From an uncultured Aquincola sp. (GTDB taxonomy: Bacteria; Pseudomonadota; Gammaproteobacteria; Burkholderiales; Burkholderiaceae), in contig CAKZXL010000700.1 in the NCBI GenBank assembly GCA_937883885.1, positions 1-45,466 on the forward strand: a DNA stretch of 45,466 nt. The letters run 5' to 3'. The position numbers and the translations under genes are program-made. Shown here piece after piece: positions 28,037-37,952 of this stretch; the first letter of the stretch is position 1; each line of letters opens with the position of its first letter. A model generated the notes under the pieces. The model saw only the letters and a program-made list of their open reading frames with translations, did not search any database and was not told the DNA's origin.

Positions 28037-29749
28037 TTACGGGGCTTTGGTCTTGACGTAGCGGCCAGGCGCCGCTTCGATCGGTTTGTGCTTGCGTGAG
28101 CCCGCCGACTTGGGTGCGGCAACCAGGCGGCCGGCGTGTTCGTCCAGCCAGTCCATCCAGGCAGGCCACCAACTGCCCGGCACGTCCTCGGCGCGTTCCA
28201 GCCAGCGGTCGGCGTCGGCGGCGAGCTTGCCGACCCAGTGGTTGCGTTTCTTCTTGGCCGGCGGGTTGATGACCCCGGCGATGTGGCCGCTGGCGCCGAG
28301 CACGAAGCGCACGTCGCCGCCGAGCAGTTGCGTGCCGGCATAGGCGGTCTGCCAGGGCACGATGTGGTCCTCGCGCGAGGCGTAAACGAAGGCGGGCACC
28401 GTGATCTGCCCCAGATCCACCGGCAGGCCGCACTGCATCGTGCCGCCCGGCTCGCGCAGCTTGTTCTCGAGGTAGGTGTTGCGCAGGTACCAGCAGTACA
28501 TCGGCCCCGGCAGGTTGGTGTCGTCGCCGTTCCAGAACAGCAGGTCGAAGGCGGGCGGTGCCTTGCCCTTCAAGTAGCCGTTGACGACATAGGGCCAGAT
28601 CAGATCGTTGGCGCGCAGCGCGGCGAAGACCTGTGCCAGTTCGCGGCCCTTGAGCAGGCCGCCGTGGCCGATCGTGGCCTCGCGTGCGGCGACGGCCTGC
28701 TCGCTGACCATCAGGCCGAGCTCGCCGGTGTCGCTGAAGTCGAGCATCGTCGTCAGCAAGGTCAGGCTCGCCGCCTTCTCGTCGCCGCGCGCGGCCAGCA
28801 CCGCCAGCGCACTGGCGAGCAGCGTGCCGCCGATGCAGAAGCCCAGCGTGTTGACGCGGTCGGCGCCGCTGATCGCCAGCGCGACGTCGATCGCCTGGAC
28901 CACGCCCTGCTCGAGGTAGTCGTCCCAGCCGAGCTTGCCCTGCTCGGGCCCGGCGTTGCGCCACGAGACCAGGAACACCGTGTGGCCCTGTGCCACCGCG
29001 TGGGCGACCAGCGAGTTGTCGGGCTGCAGGTCGAGGATGTAGTACTTGTTGATGCACGGCGGCACGATCAGCAGCGGCCGCTCGTGCACCTTCGCCGTCG
29101 TCGGCGCGTACTGGATCAGCTGGATCAGGTCATTCTCGAACACCACGCTGCCGGGCGTGGTGGCGACGTTGCGCCCGACCTCGAACGCGCTGTCGTCGGT
29201 CATCGACACGCGGCCGCGGGCAAAGTCCTGCACGAACAGGCGCATGCCTTCGACGAGGCTCGCGCCGCCGCTGTCAAGCGCGGTCTGCAGTGCCTCGGGG
29301 TTGGTGGCCAGGCAGTTGGCCGGGCTCAGCGCATCGACGACCTGGCGCAGCACGAATCCCCACTGCGCCTTGCTGCGGCCTTCCAGCGGCGCGGCGTCCA
29401 GGTTCTTTCGCACCATGTCCGACAGGCCGAGGTAGGTTTGCGTCAGCCCGTCGAAGCGCGGATCGTTGCGCCAGGCCTCGCCTGCGAAGCGACGGTCGGC
29501 TACCGGCACTTGCGCGCCCGCCCCCGATCCGGCCAGCGCGCCGGTCCACCAGTTGCTCGCCTGCTGCTGCCAGGCCAGCAGCGCCTTGGTGCCTTCCATC
29601 CAGGGCGACATGAATGGCAGGGCCAGCGGGGGCGCAGCCTCGCCGGAACCTGCCGGGTCGGTGCCGCCGCCGAGAATGCGAAACAACTCCTGCTGGCCTG
29701 CCAGCAGGTCGGTCAGCCACTTCGAAGGGTCGGGGGTGGGAGCAGTCAT
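28037..29749 (-). CDS. phaC: Class I poly(3-hydroxyalkanoate) synthase
   Basis: A 570-residue class I PHA synthase that polymerises (R)-3-hydroxybutyryl-CoA on the granule surface. It carries the lipase-like box GFCIGG with nucleophile Cys305, Asp461 in REDHIVPW and His489 in GASGHIAGV, matching the known Cys-Asp-His triad. The N-terminal about 100 residues are the variable domain. The length is normal for the class. The gene heads the order phaC-phaA-phaB and begins 9 nt after ndh. Confidence 0.96.
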   Translation of the reverse strand: MTAPTPDPSKWLTDLLAGQQELFRILGGGTDPAGSGEAAPPLALPFMSPWMEGTKALLAWQQQASNWWTGALAGSGAGAQVPVADRRFAGEAWRNDPRFDGLTQTYLGLSDMVRKNLDAAPLEGRSKAQWGFVLRQVVDALSPANCLATNPEALQTALDSGGASLVEGMRLFVQDFARGRVSMTDDSAFEVGRNVATTPGSVVFENDLIQLIQYAPTTAKVHERPLLIVPPCINKYYILDLQPDNSLVAHAVAQGHTVFLVSWRNAGPEQGKLGWDDYLEQGVVQAIDVALAISGADRVNTLGFCIGGTLLASALAVLAARGDEKAASLTLLTTMLDFSDTGELGLMVSEQAVAAREATIGHGGLLKGRELAQVFAALRANDLIWPYVVNGYLKGKAPPAFDLLFWNGDDTNLPGPMYCWYLRNTYLENKLREPGGTMQCGLPVDLGQITVPAFVYASREDHIVPWQTAYAGTQLLGGDVRFVLGASGHIAGVINPPAKKKRNHWVGKLAADADRWLERAEDVPGSWWPAWMDWLDEHAGRLVAAPKSAGSRKHKPIEAAPGRYVKTKAP

Positions 29750-29758
29750 GGTCCCTCC

Positions 29759-31105
29759 TCAGTGCAGCTTCACATGCGGTTCGGTGCGCCGAACGATCAG
29801 GCGCGCCAGTGTGTCGAGGGCGACCTTGGCGAAGCCATGCAGCGCCAACTCGTGCATCTTGTAGAGCGACAGGTACATCGTGCGCGCGAACAGGCCCTCG
29901 ACCATCAGGCTGCCGCCGATGAGCCCGCCCATCATGTTGCCCACCGTGCTGAACTCGCCCAGCGAGACCAGCGAGCCGAAGTCGCGGTAGCGGTAGGGCC
30001 GCAGCGGCTTGCCGGCCAGGCGCAGACCGATCTGCTTGACCATGTGCGACGCCTGCTGGTGCGCCGCCTGGGCACGCGGCGGCACCATGCCGCCCTTGCC
30101 GTGGTCGGCCTGCGGCCACGCGCAGGCCGCGCAGTCGCCGATGGCGAACACATCGTCGTCCCGGCTGGTCTGCAGCGTCGGCTTCACCACCAGCTGGTTG
30201 GTGCGGTTGGTCTCGAGCCCGGCGATGTTCTTCAGAAAGTCCGGCGCCTTGACGCCCGCCGCCCACACCACCAGTTCCGCCGGCAGCAGCCGGCCGTCGG
30301 CGAGTCTCACCCCGCCGGGCAGCACCTCGGCCACTTTGGCGTGGGTGTGCACCTCGACCCCCAGCTTGGTCAGCAGCGATTCGGTGGCCTGCGACAGCCT
30401 CTCCGGCAGCGCCGGCAGCACGCGCGGCGCCGCTTCGATCACGCTGACGCGGATGTCCTTGTCGGCATCGACACGGTCCAGCCCGAAGGCGACCATCTCG
30501 CGCGTCGTGCGGTGCAGCTCGGCCGCCAACTCGACACCGGTGGCACCCGCGCCGATGATCGCCACCTTCAATTGCTCAGGGCGCAGCGGCGTTGCCTGCG
30601 CATGGGCGCGGATGCAGGCATTGATGACCCGGGTGCGGAAGCGCTGCGCGTCGGCAGCGGTCTCGAGCTTCATCGCGTGCTCGGCCACGCCCGGCGTTCC
30701 GAAGTCGTTGCTGAGGCTGCCAATCGACACCACCAGCGTGTCGTAGCCGAACACCCGCTGAGCGGTCACCTGCTGACCCTCGTCGTCGACGTAGGAAGCC
30801 ACCAGCACCTCGCGCCGCGCGCGGTCGAGACCGACCATCGCGCCGACGCGCCAGCGGAAGTGGTGCCAATGCGCCTGCGCCAGGTAGCCGACCTCATGCG
30901 CGCTCATGTCCATGCTGCCGGCGGCGATCTCGTGCAGCTTGGGCTTCCAGACATGCGTCCGGTTGCGGTCGATCAGCGTGATCTCAGCCCGCCCGCGCTT
31001 GCCGAGGGTGTCGCCCAGCCGCGTGGCCAGTTCGAGCCCGCCTGCGCCGCTGCCGACGATGACGACGCGGTGGCGGCCCGCGGGGTTGTTGCGGGTGCCG
31101 CTCAT
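29759..31105 (-). CDS. ndh: Type II NADH dehydrogenase (NDH-2)
   Basis: A 448-residue flavoprotein with two dinucleotide-binding folds: VVIVGSGAGGLELATRLG (about 14-31, FAD) and VAIIGAGATGVELAAEL (about 180, NADH). A C-terminal region includes FAIGDCAACAW and a hydrophobic or amphipathic membrane-attachment segment (NMMGGLIGGSLMVEGLFA). It oxidises NADH and reduces quinone without pumping protons. The ATG at 31105 overlaps the stop of the upstream hydrolase gene. It feeds the quinol oxidase encoded in the same series. Confidence 0.9.
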   Translation of the reverse strand: MSGTRNNPAGRHRVVIVGSGAGGLELATRLGDTLGKRGRAEITLIDRNRTHVWKPKLHEIAAGSMDMSAHEVGYLAQAHWHHFRWRVGAMVGLDRARREVLVASYVDDEGQQVTAQRVFGYDTLVVSIGSLSNDFGTPGVAEHAMKLETAADAQRFRTRVINACIRAHAQATPLRPEQLKVAIIGAGATGVELAAELHRTTREMVAFGLDRVDADKDIRVSVIEAAPRVLPALPERLSQATESLLTKLGVEVHTHAKVAEVLPGGVRLADGRLLPAELVVWAAGVKAPDFLKNIAGLETNRTNQLVVKPTLQTSRDDDVFAIGDCAACAWPQADHGKGGMVPPRAQAAHQQASHMVKQIGLRLAGKPLRPYRYRDFGSLVSLGEFSTVGNMMGGLIGGSLMVEGLFARTMYLSLYKMHELALHGFAKVALDTLARLIVRRTEPHVKLH

Positions 31106-31884
31106 GGCGTGGCTCGATCCAGGGCCTGACGCAGAGCGATCAGGAACGTCTCGGGCTTCTCGGCGTGCACCCAGTGCCCCGCGTCCTCGATCGTGAGCGT
31201 CTCGAACTCCGGGAACAGGTCCTTGAAGGACGCGAGGTCCACCGCGGCCACATAGTCGGAGGCACCGCCGTGGATCAGCGAAGTCGGGCCGGTGAAGCGG
31301 CGACCGAGCAGCGTGGTCGGAAACCCACTCAGCACCGGCACCGACATGCCGATCGCCGCGAGGTTCAGCCGCCAGTCGAAGTGGTCGTTGCGGCTGACCA
31401 GGTTCTGCAGCAGGAAGGGTGCGGTCGCCGGGTCGGGCAGCCGTTCGGCCAGGCGCCGCTGCGCCTCGGTGCGGCTCGCCGTCGCCGCCGCATCGATGCT
31501 GCGCATCGCTTCCACGTAGGGCGTGAAGCGGTCGGCGTAGGCCACCGGCGCGATGTCGACCACCACCAGGTTGCCGACCGAGGCCGGGCTCGTCAGCGCC
31601 AGCGCCATCGCGGTCTTGCCGCCCATGCTGTGACCCACGACGGTCGGCCGCGACAGGCCCTGACGAGCGATCAGCGCCCGCACGTCGTCCGCCATCTCGA
31701 GGTAGTCCATCGAGTCGGTCCACGGCGAGTGGCCATGGTTGCGCAGATCGACGCACAGCACGCGGTGATGCGGTGCCAGGGCCCGCGCCACCGAGCGCCA
31801 GTTGGCGCCCGAGCCGAACAGCCCGTGCAGCACCACCACCGGGGGTCCGGTGCCGGTGTCCTCGAACGCCAATTGCAGTGCCAA
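31102..31884 (-). CDS. Alpha/beta-fold hydrolase (YbfF-like esterase)
   Basis: A 260-residue alpha/beta hydrolase. The oxyanion-hole motif is VVLHGLFGSGANW near residue 17, the nucleophile elbow is GHSMGG with the serine near residue 90, and the catalytic histidine is in DAGHWVHAEKPETF near the end. The pattern resembles YbfF-type short-chain esterases. No lid or signal peptide is visible. The substrate is unknown; hydrolysis of acyl-CoA or hydroxybutyrate esters would fit the neighbours but is speculation. Confidence 0.82.
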   Translation of the reverse strand: MALQLAFEDTGTGPPVVVLHGLFGSGANWRSVARALAPHHRVLCVDLRNHGHSPWTDSMDYLEMADDVRALIARQGLSRPTVVGHSMGGKTAMALALTSPASVGNLVVVDIAPVAYADRFTPYVEAMRSIDAAATASRTEAQRRLAERLPDPATAPFLLQNLVSRNDHFDWRLNLAAIGMSVPVLSGFPTTLLGRRFTGPTSLIHGGASDYVAAVDLASFKDLFPEFETLTIEDAGHWVHAEKPETFLIALRQALDRATP

Positions 31885-31911
31885 GGGTCGGGGCCGCGTG
31901 GGTGATGGTGT

Positions 31912-33666
31912 TCACTTCTTCTTCTGCGGCGGCAAATCGGTGCAATGCCCCTCGAAGACCTCGGCGGTCATGCCGATCGATTCACCCAGCGTCGGGTGCG
32001 GGTGGATCGTCTTGCCGATGTCGGTGGGCTCGCAGCCCATCTCCACGGCGAGACACACCTCGCTGATCAGGTCGCCGGCATGGGTGCCGACGATGCCGCC
32101 GCCGATGACGCGGTGCGTGGCCTCGTCGAAGATCAGCTTGGTGAAGCCCTCGTCGCGGCCGTTGGCGATGGCGCGGCCCGACGCGGCCCAGGGGAACACC
32201 GCCTTGCCGTACTTGATGCCTTCGGCCTTGCATTGCTCCTCGGTCTTGCCGGCCCACGCGACCTCGGGGTCGGTGTAGGCGACGCTCGGAATCTGGCGTG
32301 CGTCGAAGAAGCTCGCCTGGCCCTGCGCGACCTCGGCCGCGACATGGGCCTCGTGCACCGCCTTGTGCGCTAGCATCGGCTGGCCGACGATGTCGCCGAT
32401 GGCGAAGATGTGCGGCACGTTGGTGCGCATCTGCTTGTCGACGTTGATGAAGCCGCGGTCGGTGACGGCCACGCCGGCCTTGTCGGCGCCGATCTTCTTG
32501 CCGTTCGGGCTGCGGCCGACCGCAACGAGCACGAGGTCATAGACCTGCGGACCCTTCGGTGCCTTCTCGCCTTCGAAGGTCACCTCGATGCCGGCCGGCG
32601 TGGCCGTGGCGCCCACCGTCCTGGTCTTGAGCATCACGTTGTCGAAGCGCGGCGCGTTCATCTTGTCCCAGACCTTGACGAGATCGCGGTCGGCGCCCTG
32701 CATCAGTCCGTCGAGCATCTCGACCACGTCGATGCGCGTGCCCAGGGTCGAGTAGACGGTGGCCATCTCCAACCCGATGATTCCGCCGCCGACGACCAGC
32801 ATGCGCGTGGGGATGCTCTTGAGCAGCAGCGCGCCCGTGGAGTCGACGACGCGCTCGTCCTCGGGCATGAAGGGCAGCTTCACCGCCTGGCTGCCGGCGG
32901 CGATGATCGCCTTGGCGAACTTGACCACCTTCTTGCTGCCGTCGGCAGCGACCACTTCGAGGTGGTGCGGATCTAGGAAGCTGCCAACGCCCGTGAGCAC
33001 CTCGACCTTGCGCGCCTTGGCCATGCCCGCCAGCCCGCCGGTAAGCTTCTTGATGACGCCGTCCTTGAAGCCGCGCAGCTTGTCGAGGTCGATCTCGGGT
33101 GCGCCGTACTTGATGCCGTGGTCCGGCAGGTGCTTGACTTCGTCCATCACGCTGGCCGTGTGCAGCAGGGCCTTGCTCGGAATGCAGCCCACGTTCAGGC
33201 ACACGCCGCCGAGGGTCGCATAGCGTTCGACGAGCACGGTCTTCATGCCGAGGTCGGCGCTGCGGAAGGCCGCGGAGTAGCCACCGGGGCCGGCACCGAG
33301 AACCAACACTTCGCACTCGACATCCGCCTTGCCGCCGTAGGTGGCGGCGCCGGGGATCGGCACGGCCGCCGGCGCGGCGGGGGCCGCGGCCTTGGCGGGC
33401 GCAGCCGGCGCGGCGGCCGGTGCGACAGCCGCCGCCTCGACCAGCAGGATCACCGAGCCTTCGCTGACCTTGTCGTTGACCTTGACCAAGATGTCCTTGA
33501 CCACGCCGGCATGCGTGGACGGGATCTCCATCGACGCCTTGTCCGACTCGACCATCACCAGACCGGTGTCGACGGCGATCGTCTCGCCGACCTTGACCAT
33601 CACCTCGATGACCGCGACATCCTTGAAGTCGCCGATGTCGGGGACTTTGACTTCTACTTGTGCCAT
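31912..33666 (-). CDS. lpdA: Dihydrolipoamide dehydrogenase with N-terminal lipoyl domain (E3)
   Basis: A 584-residue E3 component of pyruvate dehydrogenase. Residues 1-78 are a lipoyl domain with lysine K43 in ESDKASME, followed by an Ala/Pro linker (about 80-105). The flavoprotein part has GAGPGGYSAAFRSADLG and the redox disulfide Cys156/Cys161 (GGVCLNVGC). The C-terminal dimer interface has the catalytic HPHPTLGES. Lipoyl-E3 fusions are known in betaproteobacteria. The ATG at 33666 lies 13 nt after aceF. Confidence 0.95.
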   Translation of the reverse strand: MAQVEVKVPDIGDFKDVAVIEVMVKVGETIAVDTGLVMVESDKASMEIPSTHAGVVKDILVKVNDKVSEGSVILLVEAAAVAPAAAPAAPAKAAAPAAPAAVPIPGAATYGGKADVECEVLVLGAGPGGYSAAFRSADLGMKTVLVERYATLGGVCLNVGCIPSKALLHTASVMDEVKHLPDHGIKYGAPEIDLDKLRGFKDGVIKKLTGGLAGMAKARKVEVLTGVGSFLDPHHLEVVAADGSKKVVKFAKAIIAAGSQAVKLPFMPEDERVVDSTGALLLKSIPTRMLVVGGGIIGLEMATVYSTLGTRIDVVEMLDGLMQGADRDLVKVWDKMNAPRFDNVMLKTRTVGATATPAGIEVTFEGEKAPKGPQVYDLVLVAVGRSPNGKKIGADKAGVAVTDRGFINVDKQMRTNVPHIFAIGDIVGQPMLAHKAVHEAHVAAEVAQGQASFFDARQIPSVAYTDPEVAWAGKTEEQCKAEGIKYGKAVFPWAASGRAIANGRDEGFTKLIFDEATHRVIGGGIVGTHAGDLISEVCLAVEMGCEPTDIGKTIHPHPTLGESIGMTAEVFEGHCTDLPPQKKK

Positions 33667-33679
33667 GACTGCCGGCCTT

Positions 33680-35257
33680 TCAGAACATGATGCGCCGCAT
33701 GTCGGCGAGCAGGTTGGCGAAGTGCACGTTGAAGCGCGCGGCGGCGGCACCATCGATGACCCGGTGGTCCCAGGACAGCGACAGCGGCAGCGTCAGCCGC
33801 CAGGCCGAGGTCTTTCCGTCGCTCGAATGCTGCTTCCAGTAGCTCTTGCACACGCCCATGATCGCGACCTCGGGCGCGTTGATGATCGGCGTGAAGTAGA
33901 TGCCGCCGATGCCGCCGAGCGAGCTGATCGTGAAGGTGCCGCCCGACATCTGGTCGGGTTTCAACTTGCCGTCGCGTGCCAGCTTGGCGAGCTCACCCAT
34001 CTCCTTGGTGATCTCTGGGATCGTCTTCTTGTCCACGTCGCGGATCACCGGCACCATCAGGCCGTTCGGTGTGTCGGCGGCAAAACCGATGTGCCAGTAG
34101 TTCTTCAGCACCAGCGCGTCGCCGTCCAGCGAGGCGTTGAACTCGGGAAACTTCTTCAGCGTCGCGACCGCCGCCTTCATCATGAAGGGCAGCATGCTGA
34201 CCTTGACGCCCGACTTCTCGAGCTCCTTGTTCATCTGCACGCGGAACTGCTCGAGCTCGGTGATGTCGGCCTCGTCGTGCGTCGTCACATGCGGGATGAC
34301 GACCCAGTTGCGGTGCAGGTTTGCCGCCGAGATCTTCTTGATGCGCGACTGCTCCTTGCGCTCGATGGGGCCGAACTTCGCGAAGTCGACCTTCGGCCAG
34401 GGCAGCAGGTCGATGCCGCCCACGCCACCGCCCGCGGGCGCTGACGCGGCCTTGGGGGCAGGCGCCGCCGCCGCGCCACCGCTCTGGGCGAAGGCCTGCA
34501 CGTCCTCGCGCAGGATGCGGCCGTGGTTGCCACTGCCCTTGACGCGGCCGAGGTCGACGCCCATCTCGCGCGCCAGCTTGCGCACTGCCGGGCCGGCGTA
34601 GGCGAGCGCGAAGGCGGCTTCGTCGATGCCGCCGCCCGGGGATGCCGCAGTGGCCGCGGCGGCCGGTGCGGTTGCCGCGACTGAGGGCGCAGCAGCCGCC
34701 GGCGCCGAGGCTGGCGCGCTGCCGGTGGATAGCGCCAGGATGACACTGCCTTCGCTGACCTTGTCGCCAATCTTGACGCGGATCTCCTGCACCACGCCGC
34801 CGAGCGGGGCGGGAACGTCCATCGTCGCCTTGTCGGACTCGAGCGAGACCAGCGGATCTTCGGCCTTCACCGTGTCGCCGACCTTGACGTAGATCTCGAT
34901 GACCGGCACGTCCTTGAAGTCGCCGATGTCGGGCACGCGCACTTCGGCCTTGCCGGCCGGTGCGTTGACGGGCGAAGGCGGCGCACTGATGCTGGGCTTG
35001 GCGGCCTCGGCCGGCGCCGCGCCGGCGGCGTCGAACTGCATGATCACGCTGCCTTCGCTGACCTTGTCGCCGACCTTGACCGAGATGGCCTTGACGACGC
35101 CGCCCTGCGGCGCCGGCACGTCCATCGTCGCCTTGTCGGACTCGAGCGAGATCAGCGGATCCTCGGCCTTGACCGTGTCGCCTACCTTGACGAAGACCTC
35201 GATCACCGGCACGTCCTTGAAGTCGCCGATGTCGGGTACACGAATGTCGATGCTCAT
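33680..35257 (-). CDS. aceF: Pyruvate dehydrogenase E2, dihydrolipoamide acetyltransferase
   Basis: A 525-residue E2. Two near-identical lipoyl domains (about 1-76 with K42 and 104-178 with K143, both ESDKATMD) are joined by Ala/Pro linkers. The peripheral subunit-binding domain is at about 220-258 (AGPAVRKLAREMGVDL). The C-terminal catalytic domain has SWDHRVIDGAAAARF, with the HxxxDG active site. It transfers acetyl groups to CoA within the pyruvate dehydrogenase complex. It starts 16 nt after aceE. Confidence 0.96.
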   Translation of the reverse strand: MSIDIRVPDIGDFKDVPVIEVFVKVGDTVKAEDPLISLESDKATMDVPAPQGGVVKAISVKVGDKVSEGSVIMQFDAAGAAPAEAAKPSISAPPSPVNAPAGKAEVRVPDIGDFKDVPVIEIYVKVGDTVKAEDPLVSLESDKATMDVPAPLGGVVQEIRVKIGDKVSEGSVILALSTGSAPASAPAAAAPSVAATAPAAAATAASPGGGIDEAAFALAYAGPAVRKLAREMGVDLGRVKGSGNHGRILREDVQAFAQSGGAAAAPAPKAASAPAGGGVGGIDLLPWPKVDFAKFGPIERKEQSRIKKISAANLHRNWVVIPHVTTHDEADITELEQFRVQMNKELEKSGVKVSMLPFMMKAAVATLKKFPEFNASLDGDALVLKNYWHIGFAADTPNGLMVPVIRDVDKKTIPEITKEMGELAKLARDGKLKPDQMSGGTFTISSLGGIGGIYFTPIINAPEVAIMGVCKSYWKQHSSDGKTSAWRLTLPLSLSWDHRVIDGAAAARFNVHFANLLADMRRIMF

Positions 35258-35273
35258 GTTGCTGCGCCCCTTT

Positions 35274-37952
35274 TCAGACGGTCCACGGCGCGGCGCGCTC
35301 GGTGTCCAGGCCGTACTTGGCGATGGCTTCGGCCACCACCGCGGGCTTCAACGTGCCTTCATCGGCCAGCGCCTTGAGCGCGGCGACGGTCACGTAGAAG
35401 CGGTCGACCTCGAAGAAGCGGCGCAGCTTGACGCGGTAGTCGCTGCGGCCGAAGCCGTCGGTGCCCAGCACCACGTAGCGGCGGCCGGCGGCCTGCACGT
35501 ATTCGCGCACCTGGTCGGCGTAGTTGCGCATGTAGTCGGTCGACGCGATGACCGGCCCTTCGTTGCCTTCCAGGCAGGTCTCGACCCAGCTCTTGCGCCG
35601 CGGCTCGGTGGGATGCAGCAGGTTCCAGCGTTCAGCGGCCATGCCGTCACGGCGCAGCTCGTTGTAGCTGGTGGCGCTCCAGAGGTCGGCGCTGACGCCC
35701 CAGTCGTCCTTCAGCAGCTCGGCCGCCGCAATCACTTCGCGCAGGATCGTGCCGCTGCCCATCAGCTGGACCCGCAGGCCCTTCTTCGCCTTGCCGCCGG
35801 CCTTGAGTTTGTACAGGCCCTTCAGGATGCCCTGCTCGGCGCCTTCGCCGGCATCGGCCAGACCGGGATGCGGGTAGTTCTCGTTCATCAGGGTGACGTA
35901 GTAGTACACGTCCTCCTGCTGCTCGTACATGCGGCGCATGCCGTCGCGGATGATGGTGACGACCTCGTAGGCGAAGGTCGGGTCGTAGCTGACGCAGTTT
36001 GGGATGGTGCCGGCGAGGATGTGGCTGTGGCCGTCCTCGTGCTGCAGGCCCTCGCCGTTGAGCGTGGTGCGCCCGGCGGTCCCGCCGAGCAGGAAGCCGC
36101 GCGCGCGCATGTCACCGGCCAGCCAGGCCAGGTCGCCGACGCGCTGCAGGCCGAACATCGAGTAGTAGATGTAGAACGGGATCATCGGCACGTTGTTCGT
36201 GCTGTAGGAGGTGGCGGCGACGATCCAGCTCGACATCGCGCCGCCCTCGTTGATGCCCTCCTGCAGCACCTGCCCGTCCTTGGACTCGCGGTAGTACATC
36301 AGCTGGTCGGCGTCCTGGGGCTTGTAGAGCTGGCCGACCGACGAGTAGATGCCGAGCTGGCGGAACATGCCTTCCATGCCGAAGGTGCGCGACTCGTCCG
36401 GCACGATCGGCACGACGTGCTTGCCGATGTTCTTGTCGCGCACCAGCGTGCCCAGCATCTGCACGAAGGCCATCGTGGTGCTGATCTCGCGCTCGCCGGA
36501 GTTGTCGAGCAGGCGCTGGAAGCTCGACAGCGGCGGGATCGCGAGCGACGCCGAGGTGCGGCGCCGCTGCGGCAGGTAGCCACCTAGCGCGGCGCGCCGC
36601 TCGCGCAGGTACTTCATCTCCGGGCCGTCCTCGGGCAACTTGATGAAGGGCACCTTCGCCAGGTCATCGTCCGACACCGGGATCTGGAATCGGTCGCGGA
36701 AGCCGCGCAGCGCGTCGGCCGTCATCTTCTTGGCCTGGTGCGAGATCATCTGGCCTTCGCCCGATTCGCCCATGCCGTAGCCCTTCACTGTCTTGGGCAG
36801 GATCAGCGTCGGCTGACCGGTGTGCTTCACTGCCGCGGCGTAGGCGGCAAAAACCTTCTGCGGGTCGTGGCCGCCGCGGGTGAGCTTCCAGATGTCGTCG
36901 TCGCTCAGGTCGGCGACGAGTGCCTTGGTTTCCTCGTAGCGGCCGAAGAAGTGCTCGCGCACGTAAGCGCCGCTCTTGCTCTTGAAGTCCTGGTACTCGC
37001 CGTCGACGCATTCCTCCATCAGCTGCAGCAGCTTGCCGCTCTTGTCCTTTGCGAAGAGGGCATCCCAGCCACCGCCCCAGAGCACCTTGATGACGTTCCA
37101 GCCGGCGCCGCGGAACACGCTTTCGAGTTCCTGAACGATCTTGCCGTTGCCGCGCACCGGACCGTCCAGGCGCTGCAGGTTGCAGTTGATGACAAAGACC
37201 AGGTTGTCCAGGTGCTCGCGGCCGGCCAGCGAGATCGCACCCAGCGACTCGGGCTCGTCCATTTCGCCGTCGCCCATGAAGGCCCAGACCTTGCGCTGCG
37301 TGGTCTCGGCCAGGCCGCGGCCCTGCAGGTACTTCAGGAAGCGCGCCTGGTAGATCGCAATCAAAGGACCCAGGCCCATCGAGACGGTGGGGAACTGCCA
37401 AAAGTCGGGCATCAGCCACGGGTGCGGATAGCTCGAGAGGCCCTTGCCGGCGGTCTCCTGCCGGTAGCTGAGCAACTGGTCTTCGGTCAGCCGTCCTTCG
37501 AGGAAGGCGCGGGCGTAGATACCCGGTGAGCTGTGACCCTGGATGAAGAGCAGGTCGCCGCCATGCGTGTCGGTCGGCGCGTGCCAGAAGTGGCCGAAGC
37601 CGATGTCGTACAGCGTGGCGGCCGACTGGAAGCTCGCAATGTGGCCGCCGAGCTCCGAGCTTTCCTTGTTCGCACGCAGGATGATCGCGAGCGCGTTCCA
37701 GCGAATGATCGAGCGCAAACGGTGCTCGATGGCGCGGTCACCGGGCGACCTGGCTTCCTGCTCCGGAGGAATCGTGTTCTTGTACGCCGTGGTCAGCGAC
37801 CGCGGGATATACAGGCCGTCCCGACGCGCCTGATCGACCAGGCGATTGACCAGCAAGTTCGCGCGCTCCTGCCCTCGGTGCAGTTCCACTGCCTTGAGTG
37901 CGTCGAGCCATTCGCCGGTCTCCGCAGGATCGGCATCGTCGTTCATGTTCAT
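35274..37952 (-). CDS. aceE: Pyruvate dehydrogenase E1 component (homodimeric)
   Basis: An 892-residue homodimeric-type E1 that decarboxylates pyruvate on thiamine diphosphate and acetylates E2. It shows GHSSPGIYARAFLEGRL in the N-terminal third, the thiamine motif MGDGEMDEPESLGA and a C-terminal transketolase-like domain ending ATDGFGRSD-like (GTDGFGRSDYRVKLRRFFEVD). The ATG at 37952 follows AGGAG with 5 nt spacing; a second ATG two codons on is possible. It is the first gene of the long minus-strand series and lies opposite the GntR-type regulator, whose operator-like repeats lie about 180 bp upstream. Confidence 0.97.
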   Translation of the reverse strand: MNMNDDADPAETGEWLDALKAVELHRGQERANLLVNRLVDQARRDGLYIPRSLTTAYKNTIPPEQEARSPGDRAIEHRLRSIIRWNALAIILRANKESSELGGHIASFQSAATLYDIGFGHFWHAPTDTHGGDLLFIQGHSSPGIYARAFLEGRLTEDQLLSYRQETAGKGLSSYPHPWLMPDFWQFPTVSMGLGPLIAIYQARFLKYLQGRGLAETTQRKVWAFMGDGEMDEPESLGAISLAGREHLDNLVFVINCNLQRLDGPVRGNGKIVQELESVFRGAGWNVIKVLWGGGWDALFAKDKSGKLLQLMEECVDGEYQDFKSKSGAYVREHFFGRYEETKALVADLSDDDIWKLTRGGHDPQKVFAAYAAAVKHTGQPTLILPKTVKGYGMGESGEGQMISHQAKKMTADALRGFRDRFQIPVSDDDLAKVPFIKLPEDGPEMKYLRERRAALGGYLPQRRRTSASLAIPPLSSFQRLLDNSGEREISTTMAFVQMLGTLVRDKNIGKHVVPIVPDESRTFGMEGMFRQLGIYSSVGQLYKPQDADQLMYYRESKDGQVLQEGINEGGAMSSWIVAATSYSTNNVPMIPFYIYYSMFGLQRVGDLAWLAGDMRARGFLLGGTAGRTTLNGEGLQHEDGHSHILAGTIPNCVSYDPTFAYEVVTIIRDGMRRMYEQQEDVYYYVTLMNENYPHPGLADAGEGAEQGILKGLYKLKAGGKAKKGLRVQLMGSGTILREVIAAAELLKDDWGVSADLWSATSYNELRRDGMAAERWNLLHPTEPRRKSWVETCLEGNEGPVIASTDYMRNYADQVREYVQAAGRRYVVLGTDGFGRSDYRVKLRRFFEVDRFYVTVAALKALADEGTLKPAVVAEAIAKYGLDTERAAPWTV

